64,000 bases of DNA, taken from SAR92 clade bacterium H455. Its GTDB lineage: Bacteria > Pseudomonadota > Gammaproteobacteria > Pseudomonadales > Porticoccaceae. Below the pieces are notes generated by a model. It did not search any database and was not told the DNA's origin. It was given only the letters and a program-made list of their open reading frames with translations. The position numbers were made by a program, and so were the translations under genes. Location of the stretch: NCBI GenBank assembly GCA_024802545.1, contig CP103416.1:682001-746000 (forward strand). The letters run 5' to 3'. This document shows, one piece after another, positions 45,316 to 54,136 of this stretch; the first letter of the stretch is position 1; every line of letters begins with the position of its first letter.

Positions 45316-45355
45316 AAAACCCGGACATGGCACTTGCCAAGTCTGGGTTTTTTTT
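45316..45355 (+). terminator. intrinsic terminator of the CsrB-like RNA
   Basis: The arms starting AAACCCGGAC and ending GTCTGGGTTT pair over about 15 bp with one mismatch around an ACTT loop (45332-45335). An eight-T run (45348-45355) overlaps the end of the stem. It points in the plus direction and separates the RNA from rnr. Confidence 0.9.
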
Positions 45356-45429
45356 GTCGTCGAATTTCTTTTACTCCATAGCCTATAAGACATAGACTGA
45401 CTGCTTATTAACTTGATATCAAAATCTCT

Positions 45430-47919
45430 ATGTCTCGAAAAGAAAAACCGACCGATCCCTATGCTAGCCGTGAAGCATCCAAGTACCAAAGGCCTGTGCC
45501 GAGCCGAGAGTTTGTTCTCGACTATCTTCGGGAAAGTGTTGGGCCACTGACTCACGAGGAAATTTGTGTGGGTTTGCAGTTGGTTGATGACGAGCAGGTT
45601 GAAGCTATGCGTCGGCGCCTTCGGGCTATGGAGCGAGATGGTCAGATTGCTCGCAATCGAGCTGATGGCTACGGTACTTTGGATAAGTTAAATTTGGTCA
45701 AAGGCCGCGTTATAGGTCATCCAGAAGGCTATGGTTTTGTCTCACCACTGGAGGCCGGTGAGCAAGACATCTATCTCTCTAGTCGCCAGATGCGCCGCGT
45801 CTTTGACGGCGATATTGTATTGGTACGAATCGCCGGCCGCGATCGCCGCGGACGCCCTGAGGGCACTTTGGTGGATGTCGTGGAGCGCAAGACTACAGAG
45901 TTGGTCGGACGTTACTTCTGCGAGAGCGGTATTCACTTTGTACGTCCGGATAATCCGCGTATCAGTCAGGACATACTGATTGCCGCCGACCAGCTTAATG
46001 GCGCTGCGCCGGGTCAGATCGTATTGGTTGGCATCACTGACGCCCCGTCGCGCAACAGTCCCCCCAGTGGCCACGTCGCTGAAGTACTGGGCGACCACCT
46101 AGATCCCGGTCTAGAGATCGAGGTCTCGATTCGCAACTACGGCATTCCCCATCAGTGGAATGATGCAGTTCAAGCAGAAACCGATGCCATACCGGACCAT
46201 GTTACAGATAAAGAATTTCGTGTTGATCTGCGCGCGCTCCCACTGGTCACTATCGATGGCGAAGATGCTCGGGATTTTGATGATGCGGTTTACTGCCAGC
46301 CCAAGCCTCGGGGTGGCTGGAAATTAATTGTCGCCATCGCCGATGTGTCACATTATGTGAAACCTGGTAGTGCTCTAGATATTCAAGCATTTGAGCGGGG
46401 TAACTCGGTCTATTTCCCCAACCATGTTGTGCCCATGTTGCCGGAGAAACTGTCCAACGGTCTCTGCTCACTGAACCCCCATGAAGATCGTCTGTGCATG
46501 GTCTGCGAGATGCAGATCAGTCGCGAAGGGGATGTTACCAAATACCAGTTTTACGAAGCGGTGATGTATTCTCATGCGCGCATGACCTACACCCAGGTGG
46601 CTCAGATTATTGAAGAGCGGGGATCCGCCGAAGACGCCAATATCCGCGATCGATTTGCCACCATTCTGCCGCAGATCGATTCGCTGCATGATCTCTATCG
46701 CGTGCTGCACAAACGTCGCAGCGAGCGCGGTGCCATCGACTTCGATACTCAGGAAACTCGCATCCTGTTTGATAGTCAGCGCAAGATAAGCCAAATTATT
46801 CCAGTTAAACGCACCGAGGCACACCGCCTGATTGAAGAGTGCATGTTGGCCGCCAATGTCTGCACTGCGCAATTTCTTGAAAAATCTAAGCTACCGGCAC
46901 TCTATCGGGTTCACGAAGGGCCCAGCGAAGACCGTCTCTCCTCTGTACGCGACTTTCTCGGCGAACTTGGAATGGGCTTGGGTGGCGGTGACGATCCGCA
47001 GCCAGAGGACTATCAGCGCGTTTTGAGGTCGGCTAAAAATCGTGATGATGCTTCGGTTATTCAATCAGTGCTGCTGCGATCTATGAGTCAGGCGGTTTAT
47101 CAGGCTGAAAATCTTGGCCATTTTGGACTCGCCTTTGAGGGTTACACCCACTTCACCTCGCCGATTCGCCGCTATGCCGATCTGTTGGTTCATCGTGCCA
47201 TTCGCAGCCTGATTCGGAGCAATAAAAAAGTCTCTGGTGTAGTGCGGGTTGAGGGTGCTAAAGCGATTGCCAAAACTGATATTTATCCCTACGAGCTGCC
47301 CCGTCTCGATGAAACTGGAGCTCATCTCTCAGTCACTGAGCGCCGCGCTGATGAAGCCACTCGCGATGTGGTCAACTGGCTAAAGTGTGAGTATTTAGTT
47401 GATCGAGTCGGTCAAGAATACTCTGGTGTAGTCACTGCTGTGACCGGCTTTGGCTTGTTTGTTATGCTCGACGAGCTCTATGTCGAGGGGCTGGTTCATG
47501 TCACCGGTCTGCCGAAAGATTACTACAATCATGAAGCTGCTCAGCATCGTATGGTTGGCGAGCGCACCGGTCGTGTATTCCGTCTCGGTGACAAGCTCAG
47601 AGTGAAGGTGGTTCGGGTCAATCTCGATGAGCGGAAAATTGATTTCGAATTGGCTGGTGAGGAGAATTCCGCTAACCATTCAGGGGCTAGGCGGCCAGCT
47701 GGAAAATTTGCCGGAAAAGCTGCAGGCAAGGTACGTGAGCAAGATTCTAAGAGCGGCCCCAAAGGTAAAAAGAAGCGTGGAGCTGGTGCTAGATCTGGGG
47801 GCAAGGATTCAGCGCCGGGTTCGAAGCGCCGTCGCAATGCGCCTAAGCCTGCAGGACAAACTCCTGGTCAGGGTAAAAAAGGCGCTGCTGCCGCGTCCAA
47901 GAAAAAGCCTAAACGCTGA
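45430..47919 (+). CDS. rnr: ribonuclease R
   Basis: The 829-residue 3'-5' exoribonuclease has an N-terminal winged-helix (about 25-90), two cold-shock domains and the RNB catalytic domain with EDARDFDDAV (from about 278, the aspartates that bind magnesium). An S1 domain (about 660-745) precedes a long Lys/Arg/Gly-rich tail. RNase R degrades structured RNA and participates in tmRNA and rRNA quality control. No rlmB follows, unlike the common rnr-rlmB order. The stop codon lies inside the loop of the terminator at 47903-47945. Confidence 0.95.
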   Translation: MSRKEKPTDPYASREASKYQRPVPSREFVLDYLRESVGPLTHEEICVGLQLVDDEQVEAMRRRLRAMERDGQIARNRADGYGTLDKLNLVKGRVIGHPEGYGFVSPLEAGEQDIYLSSRQMRRVFDGDIVLVRIAGRDRRGRPEGTLVDVVERKTTELVGRYFCESGIHFVRPDNPRISQDILIAADQLNGAAPGQIVLVGITDAPSRNSPPSGHVAEVLGDHLDPGLEIEVSIRNYGIPHQWNDAVQAETDAIPDHVTDKEFRVDLRALPLVTIDGEDARDFDDAVYCQPKPRGGWKLIVAIADVSHYVKPGSALDIQAFERGNSVYFPNHVVPMLPEKLSNGLCSLNPHEDRLCMVCEMQISREGDVTKYQFYEAVMYSHARMTYTQVAQIIEERGSAEDANIRDRFATILPQIDSLHDLYRVLHKRRSERGAIDFDTQETRILFDSQRKISQIIPVKRTEAHRLIEECMLAANVCTAQFLEKSKLPALYRVHEGPSEDRLSSVRDFLGELGMGLGGGDDPQPEDYQRVLRSAKNRDDASVIQSVLLRSMSQAVYQAENLGHFGLAFEGYTHFTSPIRRYADLLVHRAIRSLIRSNKKVSGVVRVEGAKAIAKTDIYPYELPRLDETGAHLSVTERRADEATRDVVNWLKCEYLVDRVGQEYSGVVTAVTGFGLFVMLDELYVEGLVHVTGLPKDYYNHEAAQHRMVGERTGRVFRLGDKLRVKVVRVNLDERKIDFELAGEENSANHSGARRPAGKFAGKAAGKVREQDSKSGPKGKKKRGAGARSGGKDSAPGSKRRRNAPKPAGQTPGQGKKGAAAASKKKPKR

Positions 47920-47945
47920 GTTGGCTTTTAGGCTTTTATTTTTCT
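47903..47945. terminator. bidirectional terminator overlapping the rnr stop
   Basis: AAAAGCCTAAA (47903-47913) and TTTAGGCTTTT (47927-47937) form a perfect 11-bp stem. The plus side is followed by ATTTTT and the minus side by five T, so it can serve both rnr and the convergent DUF484-dapF-lysA operon. Confidence 0.85.
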
Positions 47946-47964
47946 AGCTGACTGTTTGCAATAG

Positions 47965-48651
47965 CTACTTTAAATGGTTCGGTAACACTCGATTGAGTAT
48001 CTCGGCGATATAGCTGAGAAAGAGTGTGCCCATGCTGCTTTTATAAAAACCTGGGTCGCTATTGCCCACCGCCAAAATGCCATAGAGACTGTCATAGCGG
48101 AGTGGCACGGCGGCCACGGATCCCACCTGAACGCCCCGTTCACCAAATAGAAACACCATTTCATCTTCACGGAGAATGCCGCAGACTGCGCGGTTGGCAC
48201 CGATCAATGTGCCAACACGTTCGTTGGCTTTTTCGGTGCTTGCAATGCGTGCCATAGTGCGGGGCAGCTTCTTCTCATCGCCGAACAGGGTCAGGCTGTA
48301 AAACTCGATGCCGTAATCTTTACCGAGACTGTCATAGACCGCTTCGACCAATGCACCCAGGGTTTTGGCCTCGAGCAGGTTGAGTACCAGACGCTTGGAC
48401 TTTTCAAACAGCAGATCATTTTCCTTGGCGGTCTGCAGCATATTATCCAATCGCGAACGCATCTCTTTGTTGCGATTGCGCATTACACCAACCTGACGTT
48501 CAACCAAGGAAACCGCCTTGCCGCTATTGTGGCGCAGAACCATGGTTTCGAGGATATCAGTGTTTTTATCTAAAAAATCTGGGTTATCGCGAAGGAATTC
48601 ACGCACTACTTTTTCGATTGGGTCGGCTTCTGTTTCTACTTCTTTGCTCAT
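47965..48651 (-). CDS. DUF484 family protein (GAF-like)
   Basis: A 228-residue protein with the DUF484 pattern: VREFLRDNPDFLDKNTDIL near the start, a coiled-coil segment, then a GAF-like domain (SVAAVPLRYDSLYGILAVGNSD). It overlaps dapF by 4 bp (ATGA). DUF484 is usually found between dapF and xerC; xerC is missing here. Function unknown. Confidence 0.88.
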   Translation of the reverse strand: MSKEVETEADPIEKVVREFLRDNPDFLDKNTDILETMVLRHNSGKAVSLVERQVGVMRNRNKEMRSRLDNMLQTAKENDLLFEKSKRLVLNLLEAKTLGALVEAVYDSLGKDYGIEFYSLTLFGDEKKLPRTMARIASTEKANERVGTLIGANRAVCGILREDEMVFLFGERGVQVGSVAAVPLRYDSLYGILAVGNSDPGFYKSSMGTLFLSYIAEILNRVLPNHLK

Positions 48652-49472
48652 ATTCTTATACGTCCGTGAAAAACTGTCTTCGCTGGTCCGCTCATTATCA
48701 GTGGATGGCCGGCACCTTTCCAGTCTATTTTCAGAGACCCTCTGGTTAGGTGCACGGTGACTGGTGAGTCGACTAGCTCTTGCTGAATGGATGCAACTGC
48801 TGCTGCACAGGCGCCAGAACCACAGGCTTCGGTTTCGCCAACGCCGCGTTCGAACACTCTAAGCTTAATCTCAGTGCGATTGATAATCTGCATAAAGCCA
48901 ACATTAACACGATTGGGGAAACGCTCATGGGACTCAAGCGCTGCGCCCAATTCCGCCACCGGTGCTGTGTCTATATCAGTTACTGTTAGCACCGCATGGG
49001 GGTTGCCCATAGAGACCGCAGCAATAGGCTGTGCCTGTCCATTAATGTCTATATCGTAGAGCAGGGCGGGTTCGTCGGCCTGAAAGGGAATCGCCGAAGG
49101 GTCCAGTTCTGGGACACCCATATCCACGGCAACCAGATTCTTATTGATCAGATTCAGTGTCATTACACGATTTGAGGTCTGCACCCGAATCGACTTCTTG
49201 CCGGTCAGCTGACGATCGTGGACAAAGCGCGCCAGACACCGAGCGCCATTGCCACATTGCTCAACTTCCGCGCCGTCGCAGTTGAAAATGCGGTAGTCAA
49301 AGTCAATATCTGCAGCGGAGGGCGGTTCGACAACCAATACTTGATCGCAGCCGATACCGGTCTTGCGATCGGCTAGGCGTCGCACCATAGAGGCAGTTAT
49401 GCGGACATTCTGGGTGACAGCATCTATGACGACAAAATCGTTGCCAAGACCGTGCATTTTGGTGAATTTCAT
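48648..49472 (-). CDS. dapF: diaminopimelate epimerase
   Basis: DapF interconverts LL- and meso-diaminopimelate in lysine and peptidoglycan synthesis. The product (about 275 residues) begins MKFTKMHGLGNDFVVID. It carries the two catalytic cysteines in VEQCGNGARC and ETEACGSGACAAAVAS. ATGs at 49472 and 49478 are both plausible starts, with GAGAT upstream. The open frame back to 49655 is inside lysA and is not coding. It overlaps DUF484 and follows lysA. Confidence 0.95.
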   Translation of the reverse strand: MKFTKMHGLGNDFVVIDAVTQNVRITASMVRRLADRKTGIGCDQVLVVEPPSAADIDFDYRIFNCDGAEVEQCGNGARCLARFVHDRQLTGKKSIRVQTSNRVMTLNLINKNLVAVDMGVPELDPSAIPFQADEPALLYDIDINGQAQPIAAVSMGNPHAVLTVTDIDTAPVAELGAALESHERFPNRVNVGFMQIINRTEIKLRVFERGVGETEACGSGACAAAVASIQQELVDSPVTVHLTRGSLKIDWKGAGHPLIMSGPAKTVFHGRIRI

Positions 49473-49483
49473 TAACATCAGCG

Positions 49484-50758
49484 TTATCTCACTGCCGCGG
49501 GCAGCAAGCTTTCGCCACTGAGGAGATCTTCGATAGTTTCTCGTCGTCTGACCAAATGTACCTGTTCGCCATCGACCATGACCTCTGGCGCTCGCGGGCG
49601 ACTGTTGTAATTGGAGCTCATTACGAAACCGTAGGCACCAGCAGACATCAGACACAGATAATCGCCGGCGCAGATCGCCAGAGATCGGTTTTTAGCGAGA
49701 AAATCACCGGTCTCACAGACAGGGCCGACCACATCGTAAACGGCGTTCTCGGCTACAGCACTGCCAGAGTTGCCGGCTGAAATCGGTTGGATATCCATCC
49801 ACGCTTGATACAGCGCAGGCCGAATCATATCGTTCATGGCTGCGTCGACAATGGCAAAATTCTTCTCACCATTGCTTTTCAAATACTGCACCTGAGTCAA
49901 CATTACTCCAGCATTGGCTGTAATCGACCGGCCTGGTTCCAATACTAGGATTTCGCTGCGATCCGCCAAGAGGGGCAAAATTGCTGACATATAGCTCTGG
50001 GGCGTGGGTGGCTCTTCGTTTTCATAGCGCACACCAAGACCACCGCCAATATCAATATGTTGCAGTGTTATACCCAGCTCGGCCAATTCGTCCACCAGTG
50101 CGAGCAAGCGTTCCAGTGCAGCCACAAAGGGTGCTATATCCACTAACTGTGAGCCGATATGGCAGTCAACGCCGATGACATTAATATGTGCCATCTGGGC
50201 AGCGTGCTGATAGACCTGAGCGGCAAGATTGATATCTACACCAAACTTATTTTCTTTCAAGCCTGTTGATATATAGGGGTGGGTCTGGGCATCCACATCT
50301 GGATTTACCCGCAGAGACACTGCCGCAATGGCGCCGCAGCTGGCTGCAGTGCGGTTTAGTAGCTCAAGCTCAGCTTCGGATTCGACATTAAAGCAGTGAA
50401 TGCCTAGTTCTAAGGCACGCTGCATTTCGCTGGCAGTCTTGGCGACACCAGAAAAAACCACTTTAGCTGGATCACCGCCGGCGCGCAGAACCCGCTCAAG
50501 CTCGCCAATAGAGACGATATCGAAGCCCGCGCCCAGTTCGGCGAGGGTTTGCAGCACGGCAATATTGGAATTGGCCTTTACCGCATAGCAAATTAGATGC
50601 TCTTTGTCGGCCAGTGCCGATTGGTAGGCTAGAAAATTATTACTGAGGGCGGCTTTGCTATAGACGTAGCAAGGTGTGCCGAACTGGCTGGCAATAGTCG
50701 AGAGTGGCGTGCTCTCAATAAACAGGTTCCCATCCTGGGAGCTAACGGCATGATGCAT
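49484..50758 (-). CDS. lysA: diaminopimelate decarboxylase
   Basis: This 424-residue alanine-racemase-fold decarboxylase makes lysine from meso-diaminopimelate. PLP lysine is in CYAVKANSN (about 58-66). HIDIGGGLGVRY is the glycine-rich phosphate loop, and CETGDFLAKNR and SAGAYGFVMSSNYNSRPR form the second active-site half. Ends 12 bp before the dapF start and is preceded by lptM. Confidence 0.95.
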   Translation of the reverse strand: MHHAVSSQDGNLFIESTPLSTIASQFGTPCYVYSKAALSNNFLAYQSALADKEHLICYAVKANSNIAVLQTLAELGAGFDIVSIGELERVLRAGGDPAKVVFSGVAKTASEMQRALELGIHCFNVESEAELELLNRTAASCGAIAAVSLRVNPDVDAQTHPYISTGLKENKFGVDINLAAQVYQHAAQMAHINVIGVDCHIGSQLVDIAPFVAALERLLALVDELAELGITLQHIDIGGGLGVRYENEEPPTPQSYMSAILPLLADRSEILVLEPGRSITANAGVMLTQVQYLKSNGEKNFAIVDAAMNDMIRPALYQAWMDIQPISAGNSGSAVAENAVYDVVGPVCETGDFLAKNRSLAICAGDYLCLMSAGAYGFVMSSNYNSRPRAPEVMVDGEQVHLVRRRETIEDLLSGESLLPAAVR

Positions 50759-50764
50759 AATTGT

Positions 50765-50983
50765 TTAGTCTTTATTCTGATTGGCTAGTGTTTGGTCGCT
50801 TTGTATTGAAGAGCTAGATACCTGATAAGTGGTCGCTATATCTTCTGGAAGATATAGATCGCCCTTGTTGCCGCAGCCGGAGATGATTATGGCGACAAAA
50901 AAGACGCCAGCAGATCGCTGTGCGGTATCTCTATTGATCCGCGTTAGATTGCTAAATAAATGCGCAAGTAAATAACGATACAT
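50765..50983 (-). CDS. lptM: LptM (YifL)-like small lipoprotein
   Basis: The 72-residue protein has a lipobox IISGC (Cys37) followed by GNKGDLYLPED, the conserved tail of LptM, which helps the LptD/E translocon mature. The signal peptide's N-region is unusually long (about 24 residues), so the true start may be internal, but no internal ATG exists. It heads the lptM-lysA-dapF operon, the usual order in gammaproteobacteria. Confidence 0.82.
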   Translation of the reverse strand: MYRYLLAHLFSNLTRINRDTAQRSAGVFFVAIIISGCGNKGDLYLPEDIATTYQVSSSSIQSDQTLANQNKD

Positions 50984-51133
50984 AGTTTATAATTCCTGCC
51001 GTCGACGAGACTGTATGTCTATCTGACACGTGGCCGTCAGTATAGCGGCAGTGGCCGACGACACTCAAACAAATATGCGGCGCGAGCCCAATCTATCACT
51101 CACTTGGCACTGACCAAGTACTGGATGTAATAA

Positions 51134-51454
51134 ATGAATGAAGCGCAGTTTAATCAGTTGGCAGACGAGCTGATGTTTTCCATCGAAGAGAGCATTGATG
51201 ACAGCGGTGCAGATATAGATTACGAGAACAGTGCCGGCATGCTCACAATCACCTGCGAAACCAATGGTACGCAGATTATTCTGTCACGACAGGCTGCTGC
51301 AGGTGAGATTTGGCTAGCGGCAAAATCCGGTGGTTTTCACTTTAAGTTGGAAGAGGGCATTTGGCGCAATACAGTCAGCGGCGAACCGCTGATTGATATG
51401 CTTAGTCAAGCCTGCCTGGCTCAGTCAGGGGAAGCTGTCGGGTTTGACTTCTAG
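51134..51454 (+). CDS. cyaY: iron-sulfur cluster assembly protein CyaY (frataxin)
   Basis: The 106-residue bacterial frataxin has the acidic first helix (MNEAQFNQLADELMFSIEES, then DDSGADIDYEN) and the conserved beta-sheet (EIWLAAKSGGFHFKLEEGIW). It regulates IscS during iron-sulfur cluster assembly. It is divergent from lptM with 150 bp between them, a common arrangement. Confidence 0.93.
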   Translation: MNEAQFNQLADELMFSIEESIDDSGADIDYENSAGMLTITCETNGTQIILSRQAAAGEIWLAAKSGGFHFKLEEGIWRNTVSGEPLIDMLSQACLAQSGEAVGFDF

Positions 51455-51500
51455 GTATTGGCTTTATCGGCGCCTAATTGCGGATAAAAAATCTTTAGGA

Positions 51501-51529
51501 ATAAAAGGCCTTTTGGTATTAAAGGCCTT
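51501..51529 (-). terminator. probable terminator of argH (minus strand)
   Basis: AAGGCCTTT (51505-51513) and AAAGGCCTT (51521-51529) form a perfect 9-bp hairpin with a 7-nt loop. On the minus strand it is followed by TTTTAT. A second GGCCTT motif nearby gives the region a repeated look. It may also stop cyaY. Confidence 0.5.
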
Positions 51530-51571
51530 CTGGGTATAAAAAAGCATTCCAGGCGCCAGTTATTACTCTTC

Positions 51572-52999
51572 TTAACGCTCGTCGAGCCGCGCCTTGGCAC
51601 GATGAGCCGCAGCCACAACCTGAGCAGGTGCTGTGCCGCCAAGATGATCGCGGGCAGCAACAGAGCCCTCTAGGGTTAGAACCTCAAACACATCGGCACT
51701 GATCTCAGTGGAAAACTGTTGCAGCTCCTCCAGTGACATTTCCGAGAGGTCCTTGTTTTCAGCCAGGCCATAGGCGACAGATTTGCCGACAATCTCGTGG
51801 GAGTCTCTAAAGGCAATACCTTTGCGAACCAGATAATCGGCCAGATCAGTGGCTGTTGAAAAACCGCGGCGGGCTGCTTCATACATCATATCTTCACGGG
51901 ACTCGATGGCCGGAATCATATCGGCAAATGCACGCAGGCAGTCGCGCACCGTATCCACGGTATCAAACAGCGGTTCTTTATCTTCCTGATTGTCCTTGTT
52001 GTAGGCCAGTGGCTGACTTTTCATCAGGGTTAGCAGAGAGATTAAGTGGCCATTGACCCTACCAGTTTTGCCACGCACCAATTCGGGCACGTCAGGGTTT
52101 TTCTTCTGCGGCATAATTGACGAGCCAGTGCAGAAGCGGTCAGGCAGATAGATAAACTGAAATTGCGCCGAGGTCCAGAGCACTAACTCTTCAGACATGC
52201 GTGACATATGAGTCATTAAGATACTGGCAAAGGCGCAGAATTCGATGGCAAAGTCTCGATCGCTGACAGAGTCGAGAGAGTTCTCGGTGGGCTTGTCAAA
52301 TGCCAGTGCCTGAGCGGTAAACTGTCGGTCGATTGGATAGGTCGTTCCCGCTAAGGCTGCAGCACCCAGCGGACTTTGATTGAGTCGTGTGCGGCAATCT
52401 TGCAGGCGGCTGTAATCGCGTTCGAGCATTTCATTCCAAGCCAATAGATGATGACCAAAGGTTACTGGCTGGGCGGTTTGCAAATGGGTGAAACCAGGCA
52501 TGATCGTGTTAGCTTCACGCTCTGCCAGGCCGATCAAGCCATCTTGTAAGCGGGTCAAAATCGGAGCTATGTGATCGATCTGGTCACGCAGCCAAAGGCG
52601 AATATCGGTTGCCACCTGATCGTTGCGCGAGCGGCCAGTGTGCAATTTCTTGCCGACAATGCCGATTTTGGCGGTGAGAGCCGCTTCGATGTTCATATGC
52701 ACATCTTCTAGATCCACCGACCAGGGAAATTCACCGGCCTCGATCTGAGCTTCAATTTCCTGCAGTCCGAGCATAATCTGGTCGCGCTCGTCTTCGGTTA
52801 ACACGCCGGCTTTGCAGAGCATGCTGGCGTGGGCCACAGAACCCTGGATATCTTGGCGATAGAGGCGCTGATCAAAATTCACCGAGGCGGTAAAGCGGGC
52901 GACAAAATCATCCACCGGCTCGTTAAAGCGGCCACCCCAAGCTTGATTAGTTTGTGTGGCTGCGGCGTTCTTGGTCTCGCTGTTTTCGTTATTACTCAT
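51572..52999 (-). CDS. argH: argininosuccinate lyase
   Basis: The 475-residue enzyme of the fumarase/aspartase superfamily performs the last step of arginine synthesis. Key regions: [12 protein letters not shown] near the start, [11 protein letters not shown], and the superfamily signature [12 protein letters not shown] (about 290-305). Length is normal. It is divergent from the two-component genes, as in Pseudomonas argH-algZ-algR. Confidence 0.96.
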   Translation of the reverse strand: MSNNENSETKNAAATQTNQAWGGRFNEPVDDFVARFTASVNFDQRLYRQDIQGSVAHASMLCKAGVLTEDERDQIMLGLQEIEAQIEAGEFPWSVDLEDVHMNIEAALTAKIGIVGKKLHTGRSRNDQVATDIRLWLRDQIDHIAPILTRLQDGLIGLAEREANTIMPGFTHLQTAQPVTFGHHLLAWNEMLERDYSRLQDCRTRLNQSPLGAAALAGTTYPIDRQFTAQALAFDKPTENSLDSVSDRDFAIEFCAFASILMTHMSRMSEELVLWTSAQFQFIYLPDRFCTGSSIMPQKKNPDVPELVRGKTGRVNGHLISLLTLMKSQPLAYNKDNQEDKEPLFDTVDTVRDCLRAFADMIPAIESREDMMYEAARRGFSTATDLADYLVRKGIAFRDSHEIVGKSVAYGLAENKDLSEMSLEELQQFSTEISADVFEVLTLEGSVAARDHLGGTAPAQVVAAAHRAKARLDER

Positions 53000-53069
53000 C
53001 GACTTGTTTGCTCAGTGGTTATATCGCGACTAGGATTATAGCTAATCACAGGGATGAGCAATAACTCGA

Positions 53070-54134
53070 ATGAGTGATTCAGGGGAAAATCAGACTCAAA
53101 TAGGCAATTATTTTATTCCTGACCTCTGTCGCGGGCAGGGTTTGTTGGGAATATTTGTTATTGCGGCCTTATCGGCGTTGCTAATGGCGCTTGTTAATAA
53201 CGGTATTGGCGACTTCGATTTTCTCTGGCTGGGGAAAATCACGCTGTTCGTATGCTGGATTGCCTTAATCAGTGCGCTGTTTCTATGTGCTGCGCGAACC
53301 TATTTAACGCGTCTTAGCTTGCCTCACGCAGCGCTCATTAATTACCTTCTGGTTCTGTTGGCCGCAGCTCTCTGTGCTGTCGCCGCAGAATACTGGAACA
53401 AGTACTCCGTCGGTGGGATTTGGCAGATCGATCCGCTCTCAATTCTGAATACTGTGCTCATCGCGGCAATTCCCGCTGGCGTAATTTTGCGACTTTACTA
53501 TCTGCAGCAGCGCCTGTACCAACAGCAGAGTGCCGGTCTCGAAGCGCGGTTGTCGGCATTGCAAGCCACCATTCGGCCGCACTTTATATTTAACAGCATG
53601 AACAGTCTCGCGACGCTAATCCGAATCGACGCAGACAAGGCAGAAAAAACCGTTGAGAATCTCTGCGACCTTTTTCGCTATGCCCTAAAAGATAGTGCCT
53701 CAGTGACTTTGCAGGAAGAAGTGGATGCCTGTCAGGGCTACCTGGAAATCGAAAAGCTACGCCTCGACGAGCGCCTTGAGTACAGTTGGGATATTAAAAT
53801 CGACCTCAATACAGTTCGTGTTCCCCCTTTGATCTTGCAGCCATTAATTGAAAACGCGGTTTTCCATGGCGTGCAACCTGCGATTCAGGGAGGCTCAATC
53901 TACATCACTATTTATCGCTGTGGCGCTTGGCTGACTATAGATCTGATTAACAGTCTCCCAAGGCCTGGCAATAATAAAGTGGCGCTATCTGGAATTACCT
54001 CTGGCCATCAATTAGCGCTGGATAATTTGCGCTGTCGACTCGATGCTTATTTTAGTGGCAGCGCCGAGTTACAGGAAACTGTATTCAAAAATCACTACCA
54101 TACGAGGATCCTATTCAAACCATTGGAGGGTTAG
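53070..54134 (+). CDS. algZ: LytS-family sensor histidine kinase (AlgZ/FimS-like)
   Basis: A 354-residue kinase with several N-terminal membrane helices (about 25-155). The His_kinase domain has IRPHFIFNSMNSLATLIR, with His in RPHFIFN. PPLILQPLIENAVFHG forms the N-box. The glycine-rich lid is reduced to ITSGHQLALDNLR. Its position between argH and a LytTR regulator matches AlgZ/FimS. AlgZ-type proteins are often weak kinases. The stop is 2 bp before the next start. Confidence 0.85.
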   Translation: MSDSGENQTQIGNYFIPDLCRGQGLLGIFVIAALSALLMALVNNGIGDFDFLWLGKITLFVCWIALISALFLCAARTYLTRLSLPHAALINYLLVLLAAALCAVAAEYWNKYSVGGIWQIDPLSILNTVLIAAIPAGVILRLYYLQQRLYQQQSAGLEARLSALQATIRPHFIFNSMNSLATLIRIDADKAEKTVENLCDLFRYALKDSASVTLQEEVDACQGYLEIEKLRLDERLEYSWDIKIDLNTVRVPPLILQPLIENAVFHGVQPAIQGGSIYITIYRCGAWLTIDLINSLPRPGNNKVALSGITSGHQLALDNLRCRLDAYFSGSAELQETVFKNHYHTRILFKPLEG

Positions 54135-54136
54135 AG

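Larger units (their letters stand above)
44715..45355 (+). ncRNA. CsrB/RsmZ-type CsrA-titrating RNA with three tandem modules
   Basis: The region has no credible protein gene but is packed with hairpins that carry GGA in the loop: AAGC-AGGAT-GCTT (44807, 44974, 45146), GCTGAC-AGGGA-GTTGGC (44828, 44994, 45166) and GCACCA-AGGA-TGGTGC (44926, 45092, 45266). I count 18 GGA on the plus strand before the terminator. CsrA/RsmA family proteins bind GGA in hairpin loops, and CsrB/RsmZ RNAs are recognised by many such loops. The transcript would be about 640 nt, ending at the intrinsic terminator at 45316-45355. The 5' end is estimated. It lies just after a BarA/GacS-like kinase gene. No search of Rfam was possible. 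Confidence 0.75.

Noticed and set aside
45011-45555. Two minus-strand reading frames across the CsrB-like repeats
   Set aside because: They follow the repeat units, have no recognisable domain, and run antisense to hairpins whose paired changes show selection for RNA structure.
49473-49655. Extension of dapF into lysA
   Set aside because: The added residues are out-of-frame lysA; the family start is at 49472 or 49478.
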